A DNA stretch of 64,000 nucleotides from Burkholderiales bacterium (GTDB taxonomy: Bacteria; Pseudomonadota; Gammaproteobacteria; Burkholderiales; Burkholderiaceae_C): assembly GCA_029268225.1 (NCBI GenBank), contig JAJUGJ010000001.1:62001-126000 (forward strand), given 5' to 3'. Both the position numbers and the translations under genes were made by a program. Shown piece after piece: positions 1-7,870 of this stretch. Every line of letters begins with the position of its first letter. The first letter of the stretch is position 1. The notes beneath the pieces were generated by a model that was given only the letters and a program-made list of their open reading frames with translations, ran no database searches and was not told where the DNA came from.

Positions 1-410
1 AAGTCCAGCGCCCACCAGCACAGGCCGATCACCGGCACCCAGATCAACTCCTGCTTGATGAAAAACTTCAACAGTGGGATGCGGCGGTTGAACACGTACT
101 GCAGCACCAGGATGTCCACCCAGCTCTGGTGGTTGCTGCTGACCAGGTACCAGCCCTGGCGACGGAAGCCCTCGTGGCCCGAGACCTGCCAGCGGGTGTG
201 ACCCACCATGTCGATCCACCAGTTGTTGACGCCGATCCAGCTCTCGCCGATGCCGTTGATCACGGCGTCGAACACGCGGCGTGCCGACTTGAAGGGCAGC
301 AACAGCTTGAGCAGGGCAAACGGCATCATCAAGGTGAAGCCAATCAAGGTGCTGCAAGCCAGCACCAGCGAGGCAAAAGTGCCCCTGATGATTCGGACGA
401 ACTGAGACAT
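1..410 (-). CDS. PlsC/YihG-like acyltransferase, N-terminal part (truncated by window edge)
   Basis: Only the first 136 residues are visible because the frame runs off the left edge. An N-terminal hydrophobic stretch (about residues 7-40) suggests a membrane anchor. It is followed by NHQSWVDI, which supplies the HX4D catalytic motif of glycerolipid acyltransferases (His94, Asp99). Family knowledge: these enzymes transfer an acyl chain from acyl-ACP or acyl-CoA to lysophosphatidic acid or a related lysolipid at the inner membrane. The start is the ATG at 410. The gene diverges from the PPK2 gene at 627 across a 216-base gap. The conserved substrate-binding blocks downstream of HX4D are outside the window, so PlsC proper cannot be told from the YihG branch; the NHQSWVD form resembles YihG-type proteins. 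Confidence 0.8.
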   Translation of the reverse strand, partial: MSQFVRIIRGTFASLVLACSTLIGFTLMMPFALLKLLLPFKSARRVFDAVINGIGESWIGVNNWWIDMVGHTRWQVSGHEGFRRQGWYLVSSNHQSWVDILVLQYVFNRRIPLLKFFIKQELIWVPVIGLCWWALD

Positions 411-626
411 GGGGTGCGACAGACGCAGGGCGTCTTTTCGAAAAAGCGACAACCCGGGATTATGTGCACAGATGTGCATCAATTCGTCCATCCCCCTCAA
501 GACCGGGAGCAGAGACCTGCTGCCAGGCCAGGCATCCCCTGGCATGATCACCAAATCGACACACGACTGTGGCAAGGTGGGAAGCTGCCTTGTCCTTTGT
601 TCCGCTTTCGCCCCGACCTCTTTCGC

Positions 627-1544
627 ATGAGCTCCACCTCCAAACCTGTTCTCGACGCCGACATGCTGCGTCGCCTGCAAGACGACGCCATCGACAGCTA
701 CGACGAAGAGCTGGAGATGGAGGTTGACGACCGGCTGCTGGAAGGCACCATCGGCATGTCGCCTGAGGCCCGCGACCTGCGCCGCCTCTACTTCCGCGAA
801 CTGTTCCGCCTGCAAGGTGAGCTGGTCAAACTGCAGGACTGGGTGGTCGCGACCGGCCAGCGCGTGGTCGTCATCTTCGAAGGCCGCGATGCGGCCGGCA
901 AAGGCGGCACCATCAAGCGCATCACCCAACGCCTGAACCCGCGCGTGTGCCGCGTGGCCGCGCTGCCCGCGCCCAACAACCGCGAAAAGACCCAGTGGTA
1001 CTTCCAGCGCTATGTGGCCCACCTGCCCGCCGCCGGTGAAATCGTGCTGTTCGACCGCAGCTGGTACAACCGCGCCGGCGTCGAGGCCGTGATGGGCTTT
1101 TGCACCGATGACGAACTCGAAGAGTTCTTCCGCTCGGTGCCCGAGTTCGAGAAGATGCTGGTGCGCAGCGGCATCCGCATCATCAAGTACTGGTTCTCGG
1201 TGTCCGACGACGAGCAGGAGGCGCGCTTCCTGGGCCGCATCCACGACCCGCTCAAGCAGTGGAAGCTCAGCCCCATGGACCTGGAAAGCCGCCGCCGCTG
1301 GGAGGACTACACCCGCGCCAAGGAGGTGATGCTCGAGCGCACCCACATCCCCGAGGCCCCCTGGTGGGTCGTGCAGGCGGTGGACAAGAAGCGCTCGCGC
1401 CTGAACTGCATCGCCCACCTGCTGTCGCAGTTCGACTATCACGAGATCGAGCACCCCCCGGTGCAGCTGCCCCCACGTGAGCGCCGCGAGGACTACATCC
1501 GCCAGCCGGTGCCGGCGAGCATGTACGTGCCCGACATCTACTGA
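627..1544 (+). CDS. ppk2: Polyphosphate kinase 2 (PPK2 family, class I-like)
   Basis: A 305-residue single-domain PPK2. The Walker A loop EGRDAAGKGG lies at about residues 85-94 and the Walker B/lid segment LFDRSWYNR at about 141-149. KYWFSVS and the DPLKQWKLSPMD block further support the family. Known role: phosphate transfer between polyphosphate and nucleoside diphosphates, in class I mostly making GTP or ATP from polyphosphate in the cytoplasm. The open frame continues upstream to 129, but that part overlaps the divergent acyltransferase and lacks family similarity. The ATG at 627 gives the usual length and N-terminus. A second PPK2 lies at 28953, so this genome has at least two paralogues. 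The nucleotide preference cannot be read from sequence alone. Confidence 0.92.
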   Translation: MSSTSKPVLDADMLRRLQDDAIDSYDEELEMEVDDRLLEGTIGMSPEARDLRRLYFRELFRLQGELVKLQDWVVATGQRVVVIFEGRDAAGKGGTIKRITQRLNPRVCRVAALPAPNNREKTQWYFQRYVAHLPAAGEIVLFDRSWYNRAGVEAVMGFCTDDELEEFFRSVPEFEKMLVRSGIRIIKYWFSVSDDEQEARFLGRIHDPLKQWKLSPMDLESRRRWEDYTRAKEVMLERTHIPEAPWWVVQAVDKKRSRLNCIAHLLSQFDYHEIEHPPVQLPPRERREDYIRQPVPASMYVPDIY

Positions 1545-1659
1545 CCCACCGCCTGGCCGCACCGGGCCGCTGCGTGTCTCGAGTGGATGACCCCGCATCG
1601 GCACAGGCGGGCCCGCTCGCGCTACCCTAGAGGGTTTGATCCCTGGCGGAGACCTTGTT

Positions 1660-3516
1660 GTGCTGAGCTGGTTTGAAAATCTGGTCGATCCGTACCCGGC
1701 CGCGCCCCCGCAGACCCCACCCAAGGGCTTCTTCGCCTTCCTGTGGGCCGGCACGCACGGCATGCGCCGCTACCTGCTGTGCATGACGCTGCTGACCGCC
1801 TCCATCGGCGCGTTCGAGGCCCTGCTGTTCAGCATGCTCGGCAACATCGTCGACTGGTTAGGCGCCACGCCCCCCGGCGAGTTCTGGACGAGCTCGCGCT
1901 CCACCTTGCTGGGGCTGGCCGCCGTGCTGCTGCTCAGCCCCCTGGCCGTGATGCTGCAGACCCTGCTCAAGCACCAGGCCCTGGCCGGCAATTTCCCCAT
2001 GCGGCTGCGCTGGAACTTCCACCGCCTCATGCTGGGCCAGAGCATGCACTTTTATCAGGACGAGTTCGCCGGCCGCATCGCCACCAAGGTCATGCAGACC
2101 GCGCTGGCGGTGCGCGACACCTGCTTCATCGTCGGCGACATCCTGGTCTTCACGGTCATCTACTTCGTCACCATGACGGCGGTGGTGGGCAGTTTCGACG
2201 CTTGGCTGCTGCTGCCCTTCCTGGGCTGGATGGTGTTGTACGGCAGCGCCGTGCGCTTTTTTGTGCCGCGACTGAGCCGCATGGCCAAGTCCCAGGCCGA
2301 CGCCCGCTCGCTGATGACCGGCCGCATCACCGACGCCTACACCAACATCGCCACCGTCAAGCTGTTTTCGCACGCGCACCGCGAGGCCGGGTATGCCCGC
2401 TCGGCCATGCAGGAGTTCATGAAGACCGTGCACGGCCAGATGCGCCTGGTCAGCGGCTTCGAGGTGGTCAACCACACGCTGAGCATGTTGCTGATCCTGT
2501 ACACGGCCGGCGTGGCCCTGTGGCTGTGGACGCAAGACCAGGTCGGCATCGGTGCCGTGGCCGCCGCCACCGCGATGGCGCTGCGCCTCAACGGCATCTC
2601 GCACTGGATGATGTGGGAGGTGGCCTCGCTGTTCGAGCACATCGGCACCGTGCAGGACGGCATCAACACCCTGTCGCGCCCGCACAAGGTGGTGGACGCA
2701 CCCGACGCCACCCCGCTGCAGGTCTCCCAGGGCGACATCCGCTTCGAGAACGTCGGCTTCAGCTACGGTGGCAATCGCACCGTCATCGAGGGCCTGAACC
2801 TGCACATCCGCCCCGGCGAGAAGATCGGGCTGGTTGGGCGCTCGGGCGCGGGCAAGTCCACCATCGTCAACCTGCTGCTGCGCTTCCACGATGTCGAGCA
2901 TGGCCAGATCCGGGTCGATGGCCAGAACATTGCCCGGGTCACGCAAGACAGTCTGCGCGCCCAGATCGGCATGGTCACACAGGACACCTCGCTGCTGCAC
3001 CGCTCGGTGCGCGACAACATCCTCTACGGCCGCCCCGATGCCGGCGACCCCGAGATGATCGAGGCCGCGCGCCGCGCCGAGGCCCACGACTTCATCCAGT
3101 CCCTGAGCGACCCCAAGGGCCGTACCGGCTACGACGCCCACGTTGGCGAGCGGGGCGTGAAGCTGTCAGGCGGCCAACGCCAGCGCATCGCCATCGCCCG
3201 CGTGATGCTCAAGGACGCGCCCATCCTGCTGCTGGACGAAGCCACCAGCGCGCTCGACTCCGAGGTCGAGGCCGCCATCCAGGCCAGCCTCTACCGCCTG
3301 ATGGAGGGCAAGACCGTGGTGGCGATCGCCCACCGCCTGTCCACCATCGCCGCGATGGACCGCCTGATCGTGCTGGACCAGGGGCGCATCCTCGAACAAG
3401 GCACGCACGCCGAGTTGCTGGCACAGGGCGGCCTGTACGCGCGCCTGTGGGCGCACCAGAGCGGCGGCTTCCTGGGCGAGGAGGACACTGGGGAGGTCGT
3501 GCCCTCGGTGCCCTGA
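1660..3516 (+). CDS. ABC exporter half-transporter (fused permease and ATPase)
   Basis: A 618-residue type IV exporter half-molecule. Six predicted membrane helices occupy roughly residues 35-330, followed by a nucleotide-binding domain with Walker A GRSGAGKST, signature LSGGQRQR, Walker B ILLLDEATSALD and H-loop AHRLST. It should homodimerise or pair with another half-transporter in the inner membrane. I chose the GTG at 1660 because a GGAG sits nine bases upstream and the encoded start, (M)LSWFENL, looks like the family N-terminus. The frame is open to a TTG at 1636. The substrate is unknown; similarity to lipid and drug exporters does not justify calling it MsbA. It stands alone on its strand, with the MerR gene converging 41 bases downstream. 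Confidence 0.88.
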   Translation: MLSWFENLVDPYPAAPPQTPPKGFFAFLWAGTHGMRRYLLCMTLLTASIGAFEALLFSMLGNIVDWLGATPPGEFWTSSRSTLLGLAAVLLLSPLAVMLQTLLKHQALAGNFPMRLRWNFHRLMLGQSMHFYQDEFAGRIATKVMQTALAVRDTCFIVGDILVFTVIYFVTMTAVVGSFDAWLLLPFLGWMVLYGSAVRFFVPRLSRMAKSQADARSLMTGRITDAYTNIATVKLFSHAHREAGYARSAMQEFMKTVHGQMRLVSGFEVVNHTLSMLLILYTAGVALWLWTQDQVGIGAVAAATAMALRLNGISHWMMWEVASLFEHIGTVQDGINTLSRPHKVVDAPDATPLQVSQGDIRFENVGFSYGGNRTVIEGLNLHIRPGEKIGLVGRSGAGKSTIVNLLLRFHDVEHGQIRVDGQNIARVTQDSLRAQIGMVTQDTSLLHRSVRDNILYGRPDAGDPEMIEAARRAEAHDFIQSLSDPKGRTGYDAHVGERGVKLSGGQRQRIAIARVMLKDAPILLLDEATSALDSEVEAAIQASLYRLMEGKTVVAIAHRLSTIAAMDRLIVLDQGRILEQGTHAELLAQGGLYARLWAHQSGGFLGEEDTGEVVPSVP

Positions 3517-3557
3517 TCGGCGGCCGTCGGCCGCGCGCAGGAGGCCGTCAAGTGCAC

Positions 3558-4595
3558 TCAGCGCACGGGCCGGCGCTCGGGCAAGGCCACGCCTTCGGCC
3601 TTGGCCACCGTCGCCAGGGCCTCTTCCATCAAAGCCCGCGCATGCCCCGCCACGCGGTACAGGTAGGCGTGCAAGGTGACATCGGCTGGCTGGCGGCTTT
3701 CGCAGTCGGCGCTGTAGGCCTCGAACTGCCCCAGCATGGTCACCAGTTCGGACAGGTGCTGCGGACACTCGCAGGCCACGCGCGGCATGGACTGGGCCAG
3801 GTTGACCAAGCCTGGGCCATCGAAGCGCGGCGGTGGCGCGGGGTCGGGCAAGGTGCGCAGGGCTTCCGACACGCTTTGCCAGCCACGCACCGTGTCCACC
3901 AGCGCCTGACTCAGCTCATGCGGGGCCAGCGGCGAGCGGCGCAGGATCACGCCGCGCGCCCGCAGGGCTTCGAGCACCTGGCTGTTGGCAAAGCCGTAGA
4001 TGACGCACATCTGCCGCGCATTGACCAGCCTGGTCAGGCGAACCAGCCAGTCCACCGTCTCCATGTGCATCGCACCCAGTTCGGCCACCACCATGTCGGC
4101 CTGGAGATGCTGCACGCGCAACTCGGACTGCGGGCTGGCATCGAGGCTGCCCACCACATCCAGCTCCGGGACGGCCTCCAGGGTGGTGCGCCAGCGCGTG
4201 CCGGCGTCCGGCCCCACCAGCAGGACCCGCAGCCGTGTCAGGGCATCGGCCGCACGGGGTGCGGGGCGGGCAGGCACCGGTGCCACCGAACGCTGCAGCA
4301 AACCTTCGGCCTGCTCGGCCTCGTGCAGCAAATCCTGCAACTGCGGCGTCTGCATGCGCGCCAGCATGCCGATGCCGTGCCCCTTGTTCACCAGTTGTTT
4401 GATCAAGACCAAGCGTCGCACGTCTTGACTTGAGTAAAGTCTGTGGCCAGAAGCTGCTTGAGCTGGGCCCACAACCTGATATCGTCTCTCCCAGACCCGG
4501 AGGGTGGCGACAGGGATGTTGACCATGCGTGCCGCGGCACTGCTGCGGTATCGTGGGGTGCTGGCATCGGCCAGCGTGGCATCTTGTTCAGTCAT
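3558..4595 (-). CDS. MerR-family regulator with degenerate cobalamin-binding-like C-terminal half
   Basis: 345 residues. The N-terminal MerR winged helix (about residues 15-85) includes the typical IPVATLRVWERRY recognition segment and SGHRLYSSQDV. The rest has the size and hydrophobic pattern of the helical-bundle plus Rossmann-like region of LitR/CarH regulators (RLRVLLVGPD at about 121-130). However, I do not see the DxHxxG cobalamin-ligand motif or a Glu-His pair in the helical part. It diverges from the HiPIP gene at 4734 across 138 bases, so the two may share control. Inference: a DNA-binding regulator whose sensor domain is either cobalamin-independent or ligand-free. The target is not known. 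Confidence 0.8.
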   Translation of the reverse strand: MTEQDATLADASTPRYRSSAAARMVNIPVATLRVWERRYQVVGPAQAASGHRLYSSQDVRRLVLIKQLVNKGHGIGMLARMQTPQLQDLLHEAEQAEGLLQRSVAPVPARPAPRAADALTRLRVLLVGPDAGTRWRTTLEAVPELDVVGSLDASPQSELRVQHLQADMVVAELGAMHMETVDWLVRLTRLVNARQMCVIYGFANSQVLEALRARGVILRRSPLAPHELSQALVDTVRGWQSVSEALRTLPDPAPPPRFDGPGLVNLAQSMPRVACECPQHLSELVTMLGQFEAYSADCESRQPADVTLHAYLYRVAGHARALMEEALATVAKAEGVALPERRPVR

Positions 4596-4733
4596 GCATC
4601 ACCTTCAAGGTTCGTTGACCTCAAATTGAAAACGTACGATGCATTCTGATACGGTCACAATCGAAATGACCGCCCAGAATGTGAGTCAAACCAAGGTCAA
4701 ATCCTTTTCTTTCATCCCCACTGGAGAAAACAC

Positions 4734-5036
4734 ATGAGCACACGTCGCCAATTCATGATGACCCTCGTCCCGGCTGCCGCAGCCCTGACCGCCGTGACCG
4801 GCGCGCGCGCGCAAGCTGCCAAGGTCGATGAAAAAGACCCGGCCGCCGTGGCCCTGAACTACAAGCACGACGCCACCAAGGTGGACGCCAAGGCCAACCC
4901 GACCTACAAGGCCGGCAACAACTGCGCCAACTGCCAGTTCTACCAAGGCAATGACGCCTGGGGTGCCTGCCCGATGGTCGGCGGCAAGCTGGTCAACGGC
5001 AAGGGCTGGTGCAAGGTCTGGGCGAAGAAGGCCTGA
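4734..5036 (+). CDS. High-potential iron-sulfur protein (HiPIP), Tat-exported
   Basis: A 100-residue precursor. Residues 1-28 form a Tat signal with the twin arginine in TRRQF and a hydrophobic core ending at ARAQA. The mature part carries the four HiPIP cysteines Cys64, Cys67, Cys79 and Cys93 (CxxC, then C and C), which bind one [4Fe-4S] cluster. Family role: a periplasmic one-electron carrier between the bc1 complex and a terminal oxidase or photosynthetic reaction centre. A clear ribosome-binding site, GGAGA, lies about ten bases before the ATG. The gene ends before a strong terminator at 5085-5115. No photosynthesis or oxidase gene is next to it, so its electron partners are unknown here. 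Confidence 0.95.
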   Translation: MSTRRQFMMTLVPAAAALTAVTGARAQAAKVDEKDPAAVALNYKHDATKVDAKANPTYKAGNNCANCQFYQGNDAWGACPMVGGKLVNGKGWCKVWAKKA

Positions 5037-5084
5037 TCGGTCTCTCGCGCCACTGACCGCGATGCACCCGCACGCGGTCAAACA

Positions 5085-5115
5085 CAAAAAAGCCCGCTGT
5101 GAAGCGGGCTTTTTG
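5085..5115. terminator. Bidirectional Rho-independent terminator between HiPIP and Tim44-like genes
   Basis: A perfect 8-bp stem, AGCCCGCT (5091-5098) with AGCGGGCT (5103-5110), encloses a four-base GTGA loop. It is followed by TTTTT on the + strand and preceded by AAAAAA, which gives a T-run on the - strand. It lies between two convergent genes and can serve both. Confidence 0.9.
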
Positions 5116-5162
5116 TTGGCGAGAAGGCAATCCGCGCAGAGAGCGGACCGCCTGAGCAGGCG

Positions 5163-6134
5163 TCAGCCGTTGAGCGGCGTGATGCCGGCGATGGCCCACT
5201 CGCCGCTGTTGTCCAGTGGCTTGACCAGGTGCCACAGCTCATCAAACGGCTGGGCTCCGGCGTTGACGTCTTCGCGGATCAGGCCATGGAAGCGCACCGA
5301 AGCGACCCACTGACCGTTTTCCTGCGCGGTGTCCACGAGTTCGGCGTCCAGCTGCATCACGTCGGTCTGGTTGGCGGCGTTGCCACGCTCTTGCAGGTCC
5401 AGACGCAGCGAGGCAAACAGCTCGGGCGTGGTGAACTTGCGCAGGTCGTCGATGTTGCCGGCGTCGTTGGCCGCCTGCAGGCGGATGAAGATCATCTTGG
5501 CGATGCGCTGGAAGCCTTCGGCGTCGAAACCAGCCGGCACGTTGTTCAGGTTGCCAGCCACGGCGGCCCCTGTGGCAGCGGCACCGACAGCGGCGGGCGC
5601 GGCGTCAAAGCCCTGGCGCTGCATCGGCTGCGCGAAGGCATCACGGCTGTCGGCCTGGTTGAACTGCTGACCATAGGGCGCACCGGCACCGGCCAATTGC
5701 GGGCCACGGGCCTGCTGGGCGCCGCCCTTGAAGCGGCGCATCAGGAAGGCGATCAGGGCCACGGCGGCCACGGCCAGCAGCGCCATCATCAGGAAGTTGC
5801 CAAAGGCTTCACCCATGCCCAGGTGGCTCATCAGGGCGGCAATGCCCAGACCCGCAGCCAGACCGGCGATCGGGCCCATCCACGAACGCTTGGCCGGCTG
5901 CGCAGCGGCACCCGCGGCGTTGGGCGCGGCGGCATTGGTCGGCGCGGCGCTCTTGTTCATCTGGTTGGGCGCCGCATCGGGCGTCGCATTGGGCTGCTTG
6001 GCCGGCATCTGGCGCTGCATGCCGGACGCACGTCCACCACCCAGTCGCTTGGCCTCGGCGTCCATCGGAACGCCCACCATGCCCACGCCAGCCATCGTCA
6101 CAGCCAGTGCCATCAAGAGATTCTTCAATTTCAT
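5163..6134 (-). CDS. Tim44-like domain membrane protein
   Basis: 323 residues. A signal peptide or first membrane segment (MKLKNLLMALAV onward, to about residue 25) is followed by an Ala/Pro/Asn-rich low-complexity linker. Two hydrophobic segments come next (about residues 75-125), then a C-terminal Tim44-like domain (about 205-323). The bacterial family is widespread in proteobacteria. The mitochondrial import role of eukaryotic Tim44 should not be transferred; a cytoplasmic-membrane or periplasmic role is all that is supported. The ATG at 6134 is chosen because it gives the signal-like N-terminus; the longer open frame to 6362 would run across the intergenic region and into dbpA. Diverges from dbpA across 160 bases. 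Confidence 0.82.
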   Translation of the reverse strand: MKLKNLLMALAVTMAGVGMVGVPMDAEAKRLGGGRASGMQRQMPAKQPNATPDAAPNQMNKSAAPTNAAAPNAAGAAAQPAKRSWMGPIAGLAAGLGIAALMSHLGMGEAFGNFLMMALLAVAAVALIAFLMRRFKGGAQQARGPQLAGAGAPYGQQFNQADSRDAFAQPMQRQGFDAAPAAVGAAATGAAVAGNLNNVPAGFDAEGFQRIAKMIFIRLQAANDAGNIDDLRKFTTPELFASLRLDLQERGNAANQTDVMQLDAELVDTAQENGQWVASVRFHGLIREDVNAGAQPFDELWHLVKPLDNSGEWAIAGITPLNG

Positions 6135-6294
6135 TGCGAGATCGGTCCTTGCCCCTCGGGGCGATTGATCGACGGTTGATCGGTTGATTGCCAGCGCATT
6201 GTGCGCAAGATCAAGGCCAGATATTCGGCCAATCCGGACAGATGGCGGCAACTTTACAAAAATCAACACGCCCCGACTGGGGATAATCCGCCCC

Positions 6295-7716
6295 ATGAGC
6301 ACACCCCAGACCGACGCCCCTTCTTTCAGCAGCCTGCCGCTGAGCCCCGCCATGCAGGCCACCCTGCAGAGTCTGGGTTATCTGAGCATGACCCCCATCC
6401 AGGCCAGCAGCCTGCCCCTGACCCTGGCTGGCCATGACCTGATCGCCCAGGCCAAGACGGGCAGCGGCAAGACCGCCGCCTTCGCCATCCCGCTGCTGAA
6501 CAAGCTGGACGTACGCAACCCCGCCGTGCAGGCCATGGTGCTGTGCCCCACGCGGGAGCTGGCCGACCAGGTCTGCCAGGAAATCCGCCGCCTGGCGCGC
6601 TCGGAGGCCAACATCAAGGTGCTGACGCTGTGCGGTGGCAGCACCATGCGCCCGCAAATCGAAAGCCTGGCCTATGGCGCCCACATCGTCGTCGGCACGC
6701 CGGGCCGCATCATGGACCACCTGGAGCGCGGCACGCTGGACCTGCGCCACCTCAACACCCTGGTGCTCGACGAAGCCGACCGCATGCTGGACATGGGCTT
6801 TCACGACAGCATCGTCTATGTGGCCCGCCAGTGCCCCAAGGACCGCCAGACCCTGCTGTTCTCGGCCACCTACCCCGACACCATCGCCAAGCTGAGCGCC
6901 CAGTTCCTGCGCCAGCCCAAGGAGGTGAAGGTGGCTGCCACGCACGAGGCCAGCAAGATCCGCCAGCGCTGGTACCAGGTGGACCGCGACACGCGCCTGG
7001 ACGCCGTGGTGAAGCTGCTGCTGCACTACCGCCCGGCCAGCACGATTGCCTTTTGCAACACCAAGCAGCAATGCCGCGACCTGGTCGATGTGCTGATGGC
7101 GCACGGTATCGAAGCCATCGCCCTGCACGGCGACCTCGAACAGCGTGACCGCGATCAGGTGCTGATCCAGTTCGCCAACCGCAGCGCCTCGGTGCTGGTG
7201 GCCACCGACGTGGCTGCGCGCGGCCTGGACATTGCCAACCTGGAAGCCGTGATCAACGTGGACGTGACGCCCGACCCCGAGGTGCACATCCACCGCATCG
7301 GCCGCACCGGCCGCGGCGATGCCGAAGGCTGGGCCCTGAACCTGGCCAGCATGGCCGAGATGGGCCGCGTGGGCAACATCGAGCTGCTGCAAAAACGCGA
7401 GTCCGAGTGGCACAAGCTCGAAGAGCTGACACCGGCCAGTGACGAGCCCCTGCTGCCGCCCATGGTCACCATCCAGCTGCTGGGCGGGCGCAAGGAAAAG
7501 CTGCGCCCCGGCGACCTGCTGGGCGCCCTGACCGGCGAATGCGGCTTCGTGGGCAGCCAGATCGGCAAGATCAACGTCACCGACTTCCACACCTATGTGG
7601 CCGTGGACCGAGACATCGCCGCCAAGGTGGTGGCCCAGCTCAATCGCGTGCCGGTCAAGGGCAAGAAGACCAAGGCGCGCCTGCTGAAAGACGTGCAGCG
7701 CCAGGAACGCGACTGA
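6295..7716 (+). CDS. dbpA: ATP-dependent RNA helicase DbpA (DEAD box)
   Basis: 473 residues. The Q-motif region (GYLSMTPIQ) is followed by Walker A AKTGSGKT, the DEAD box in VLDEADRMLDMGF, motif III SAT and motif VI HRIGRTGR. The last 75 residues or so form the DbpA RNA-binding domain (VTIQLLGGRKEKLRPGDLLGAL), which in Escherichia coli recognises hairpin 92 of 23S rRNA. That C-terminal domain justifies the name rather than a generic DEAD-box call. Role: remodelling of the 50S subunit during assembly in the cytoplasm. The ATG at 6295 gives the usual N-terminus; the frame is open further upstream but overlaps the divergent Tim44-like gene's promoter region. Confidence 0.93.
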   Translation: MSTPQTDAPSFSSLPLSPAMQATLQSLGYLSMTPIQASSLPLTLAGHDLIAQAKTGSGKTAAFAIPLLNKLDVRNPAVQAMVLCPTRELADQVCQEIRRLARSEANIKVLTLCGGSTMRPQIESLAYGAHIVVGTPGRIMDHLERGTLDLRHLNTLVLDEADRMLDMGFHDSIVYVARQCPKDRQTLLFSATYPDTIAKLSAQFLRQPKEVKVAATHEASKIRQRWYQVDRDTRLDAVVKLLLHYRPASTIAFCNTKQQCRDLVDVLMAHGIEAIALHGDLEQRDRDQVLIQFANRSASVLVATDVAARGLDIANLEAVINVDVTPDPEVHIHRIGRTGRGDAEGWALNLASMAEMGRVGNIELLQKRESEWHKLEELTPASDEPLLPPMVTIQLLGGRKEKLRPGDLLGALTGECGFVGSQIGKINVTDFHTYVAVDRDIAAKVVAQLNRVPVKGKKTKARLLKDVQRQERD

Positions 7717-7870
7717 TCCGCCTCCACCGTCGGCCGCTTCCGTTCGCACGGCGCGGGGAGTAGGCGGGATACGACTAAGGCCTTGCACGCAAAAACTGCC
7801 ACAGAAATGAGCAGAGCGGCGACAATATTAGGTTGCCCGCCTGCTCCCGTTTTTGCGTCTGCGCCTGCCC

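Noticed and set aside
1660..3516. Naming the ABC half-transporter MsbA
   Set aside because: The general exporter architecture is shared by many drug, lipid and peptide exporters. Neither lpxK nor other lipid A genes flank it.
1743..4433. An 896-codon open frame on the + strand across the ABC gene and the MerR gene
   Set aside because: Its translation is dominated by Arg, His, Gly and Pro without recognisable domains, and it lies out of frame over two well-supported genes. It is a GC-rich shadow.
4615..4640. A TTGACC / TACGAT pair as a sigma70 promoter of the HiPIP gene
   Set aside because: The spacing is 14 bases, too short for a standard promoter, and no better match is obvious. I do not claim a promoter here.
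5163..6134. A mitochondrial-type import role for the Tim44-like protein
   Set aside because: Domain similarity only; bacteria with this family lack the matching TIM machinery, so the function cannot be transferred.
6211..7788. A 525-codon frame on the - strand opposite dbpA
   Set aside because: Low-complexity His/Gln/Gly-rich product; dbpA has all DEAD-box motifs and occupies the other strand.
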